Assembly (NCBI GenBank): GCA_044348665.1
Contig: JBIKSI010000156.1
Coordinates: 1-7,048 of the forward strand
DNA length: 7,048 nt
Direction: 5' to 3'
Origin: M2408 sp044348665
Lineage (GTDB): Bacteria; Bacteroidota; Bacteroidia; Flavobacteriales_D; Crocinitomicaceae
Shown piece after piece: positions 5,912-7,048 of the stretch. Under the pieces are notes generated by a model. The model saw only the letters and a list, made by a program, of their open reading frames with translations. It was not told the origin of the DNA and made no database searches. The position numbers were made by a program, and so were the translations under genes. Position 1 is the stretch's first letter. The number at the start of each line of letters is the position of its first letter.

Positions 5912-6298
5912 TTAAGGTTCAAATCTAACGGTCTCAACAGTGGTAATGTGTTCTTTCACTCTAACTCTGCCAGTAGTTTGATCAGCAAGGTGTTTCACTA
6001 AAATATCAAAATAACCTGAAGTGGTGTTTTTTTCAGAAAGCTCATAAAATTTTTCCATATCAAAAACTGCAACTCCTAATTCATCAGTAAAAACCGTATC
6101 AACATAATCAATCGTAGGTGGGTTTGATTTTGTGTCTCCAATTATAATCACTTTCGCTTTTGGCAATAAATCGTTGTTTTCATCACGCACATAAACCTTC
6201 AAAATAGAAGGATCTTTACTTTCGCAAGAGGAAAACCCAAAACCCAATAAAAACATCATTGAAGCGAAAAACACCGCAAAACTTGAAATTTTTTTCAT
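5912..6298 (-). CDS. Small lipoprotein with Ig/transthyretin-like domain (first of a paralogous pair)
   Basis: This is a 128-residue hypothetical lipoprotein. The signal peptide runs MKKISSF, hydrophobic 8-22, and the lipobox GFSSC with Cys25, followed by ESKDPS. The mature part starts ILKVYVRDENNDLLPKAKVII and continues with DTVFTDELGVAVFDMEKFYEL and a final TTVETVRF strand, which fits one compact beta-sandwich of about 100 residues like carboxypeptidase-regulatory-like or CnaB domains. It aligns along its full mature length with the next gene, so the pair arose by tandem duplication and then diverged, most in the signal peptide and the loops. Being first in the operon, it follows a good candidate promoter. 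It shows no catalytic motif and could be a ligand-binding or structural envelope protein; the function is unknown. Confidence 0.85.
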   Translation of the reverse strand: MKKISSFAVFFASMMFLLGFGFSSCESKDPSILKVYVRDENNDLLPKAKVIIIGDTKSNPPTIDYVDTVFTDELGVAVFDMEKFYELSEKNTTSGYFDILVKHLADQTTGRVRVKEHITTVETVRFEP

Positions 6299-6338
6299 AT
6301 TTAACTTAAATTTATTTATTTAAATCTGTTCTCAATGC

Positions 6339-6372
6339 CAAAAATACGACTTATTTATTAATTTCGCACAAA
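6339..6372 (-). promoter_or_regulatory. Promoter of the lipoprotein operon
   Basis: On the minus strand TTTG (6372-6369) is followed after 22 bp by TATTTTTG (6346-6339), a full match to the Bacteroidota -7 consensus TAnnTTTG. The -7 box ends 40 bp before the first lipoprotein ATG, leaving a leader of roughly 35 bases. This is the best promoter match in the window. Confidence 0.55.
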
Positions 6373-6397
6373 AAAATAAAAAAGTTTTAACATCTCA

Positions 6398-6412
6398 ACG
6401 TTAGTATAACGT
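6398..6412. promoter_or_regulatory. Dyad between divergent promoters
   Basis: ACGTTA (6398-6403) and TAACGT (6407-6412) form a perfect inverted repeat around GTA. The site lies between the two candidate -33 elements of the divergent lipoprotein and pheS promoters. Its size and symmetry suit a dimeric regulator, but six-base arms can occur by chance and no cognate regulator is in the window. Confidence 0.3.
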
Positions 6413-6424
6413 CTTTATTATTTT

Positions 6425-6452
6425 TTTGTTTCACTTTTTTACAATAAATTTA
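6425..6452 (+). promoter_or_regulatory. Candidate pheS promoter
   Basis: TTTG (6425-6428) is followed after 16 bp by TAAATTTA (6445-6452), which matches TAnnTTTG except for the last base. The spacing is a little short. The box ends 20 bp before the pheS ATG, which would give a leader of about 14 bases with no room for an attenuator-type leader peptide. Confidence 0.4.
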
Positions 6453-6472
6453 CGCTCGTTTTAGCAAAAAAT

Positions 6473-7048
6473 ATGAAAGAAAAAATTCAAGGTTTAGAAA
6501 ATCAAATTCAAATTAGCAAGATAGAAAATGCAGCAGAATTAGAGCAATTTCGTATCCAATATTTAGGGACAAAAGGTTCAATTAAAGAACTTTTTAATGA
6601 TTTCAAAAATGTACCGAACGAACAAAAAAAAGAAATTGGTCAGTTGATGAATAATTTGAGAGTTCTTGCTGAAACAGTTTATGCCGCTAAAAAAGAATTA
6701 TTTGAACAAAATACCAACTCATTTTCTGGAATAGATTTTTCGCGTCCCGGTGAAAGTTATAATTTAGGCTCCCACCATCCTATTTCCCTGGTTAGATCTG
6801 AAATTATTGATGTTTTTTCAAGAATTGGATATAAAGTTTCTGAAGGTCCAGAAATTGAAGATGATTGGCATAACTTTTCTGCCTTAAATTTTCCGCCAGA
6901 ACATCCAGCGCGTGATATGCAGGATACTTTTTTTATTGAAAAAGGCGAGAAAGAAATGGCATTGAGAACACACACATCTTCTGTTCAAGTTCGTGTCATG
7001 GAAAATGAAAAACCACCAATTCGAACTATTTCTCCAGGAAGAGTATAT
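6473..7048 (+). CDS. pheS: Phenylalanine-tRNA ligase alpha subunit (3' partial)
   Basis: The first 192 codons are present; the frame runs off the right edge, and the full subunit is usually about 340 residues. With PheT it forms the cytosolic alpha2-beta2 class II synthetase that charges tRNA-Phe. Residues 1-85 are the N-terminal helical hairpin that contacts tRNA, including the conserved YLGTKG (30-35). The catalytic domain begins around 95 with GSHHPISLVRSEI (motif 1 region), then EGPEIEDDWHNF (124-135), FPPEHPARDMQDTFF (140-154) and LRTHTSSVQVR (164-174), and breaks off at ISPGRVY (186-192), just before the expected motif 2 arginine. The frame is intact. The ATG is preceded by an A-rich stretch and no Shine-Dalgarno sequence, and it gives the standard family N-terminus. 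The gene is divergent from the lipoprotein operon. Neighbouring pheT is not visible and is often distant in Bacteroidota. Confidence 0.96.
   Translation, partial: MKEKIQGLENQIQISKIENAAELEQFRIQYLGTKGSIKELFNDFKNVPNEQKKEIGQLMNNLRVLAETVYAAKKELFEQNTNSFSGIDFSRPGESYNLGSHHPISLVRSEIIDVFSRIGYKVSEGPEIEDDWHNFSALNFPPEHPARDMQDTFFIEKGEKEMALRTHTSSVQVRVMENEKPPIRTISPGRVY

Noticed and set aside
6757..6975. 72-codon antisense frame within pheS
   Set aside because: It lies opposite the conserved catalytic core of PheS and has no recognisable protein features.

Overview
The window is AT-rich chromosomal DNA that looks like a member of Bacteroidota, most likely Flavobacteriales or a relative. The evidence is a transketolase split into separate subunits, start codons preceded by A/T-rich stretches without a Shine-Dalgarno sequence, promoter-like TAnnTTTG boxes of the Bacteroidota type, small SPII lipoproteins with Ser-Ser-Cys lipoboxes, and recognisably Bacteroidota-type versions of MiaE, a class III aminotransferase and PheS. 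No rRNA, tRNA, CRISPR array, insertion sequence, phage gene or defence system is visible.

Left part (1-3019, + strand): the 3' end of a long, probably exported protein with repeated beta-rich segments, probably the tail of a VWA-domain protein. Two bases later comes the C-terminal (pyrimidine-binding) subunit of transketolase. A long near-perfect intergenic palindrome separates it from a class III PLP aminotransferase. Middle (3006-5364, - strand): miaE, a tRNA ms2i6A37 hydroxylase, overlaps the aminotransferase tail-to-tail by 14 bp. Behind a terminator hairpin lies a secreted DUF4140/DUF4139 (MuiA-like) protein. Right part (5520-6298, - strand): two adjacent paralogous lipoproteins of about 125 residues form a two-gene operon ending in a clear terminator. 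A divergent intergenic region with candidate promoters for both directions and a small dyad leads into pheS (+ strand), which runs off the right edge.

These are mainly housekeeping genes (pentose phosphate pathway, amino-acid or polyamine nitrogen metabolism, tRNA modification, tRNA charging) mixed with envelope proteins of unknown role. I see no dedicated multi-gene system. The least explained items are the lipoprotein pair, the MuiA-like protein, the repeat-bearing protein fragment and the palindrome at 1753-1812. The largest gene-free stretch is about 174 bp, and all gaps are described in the features.
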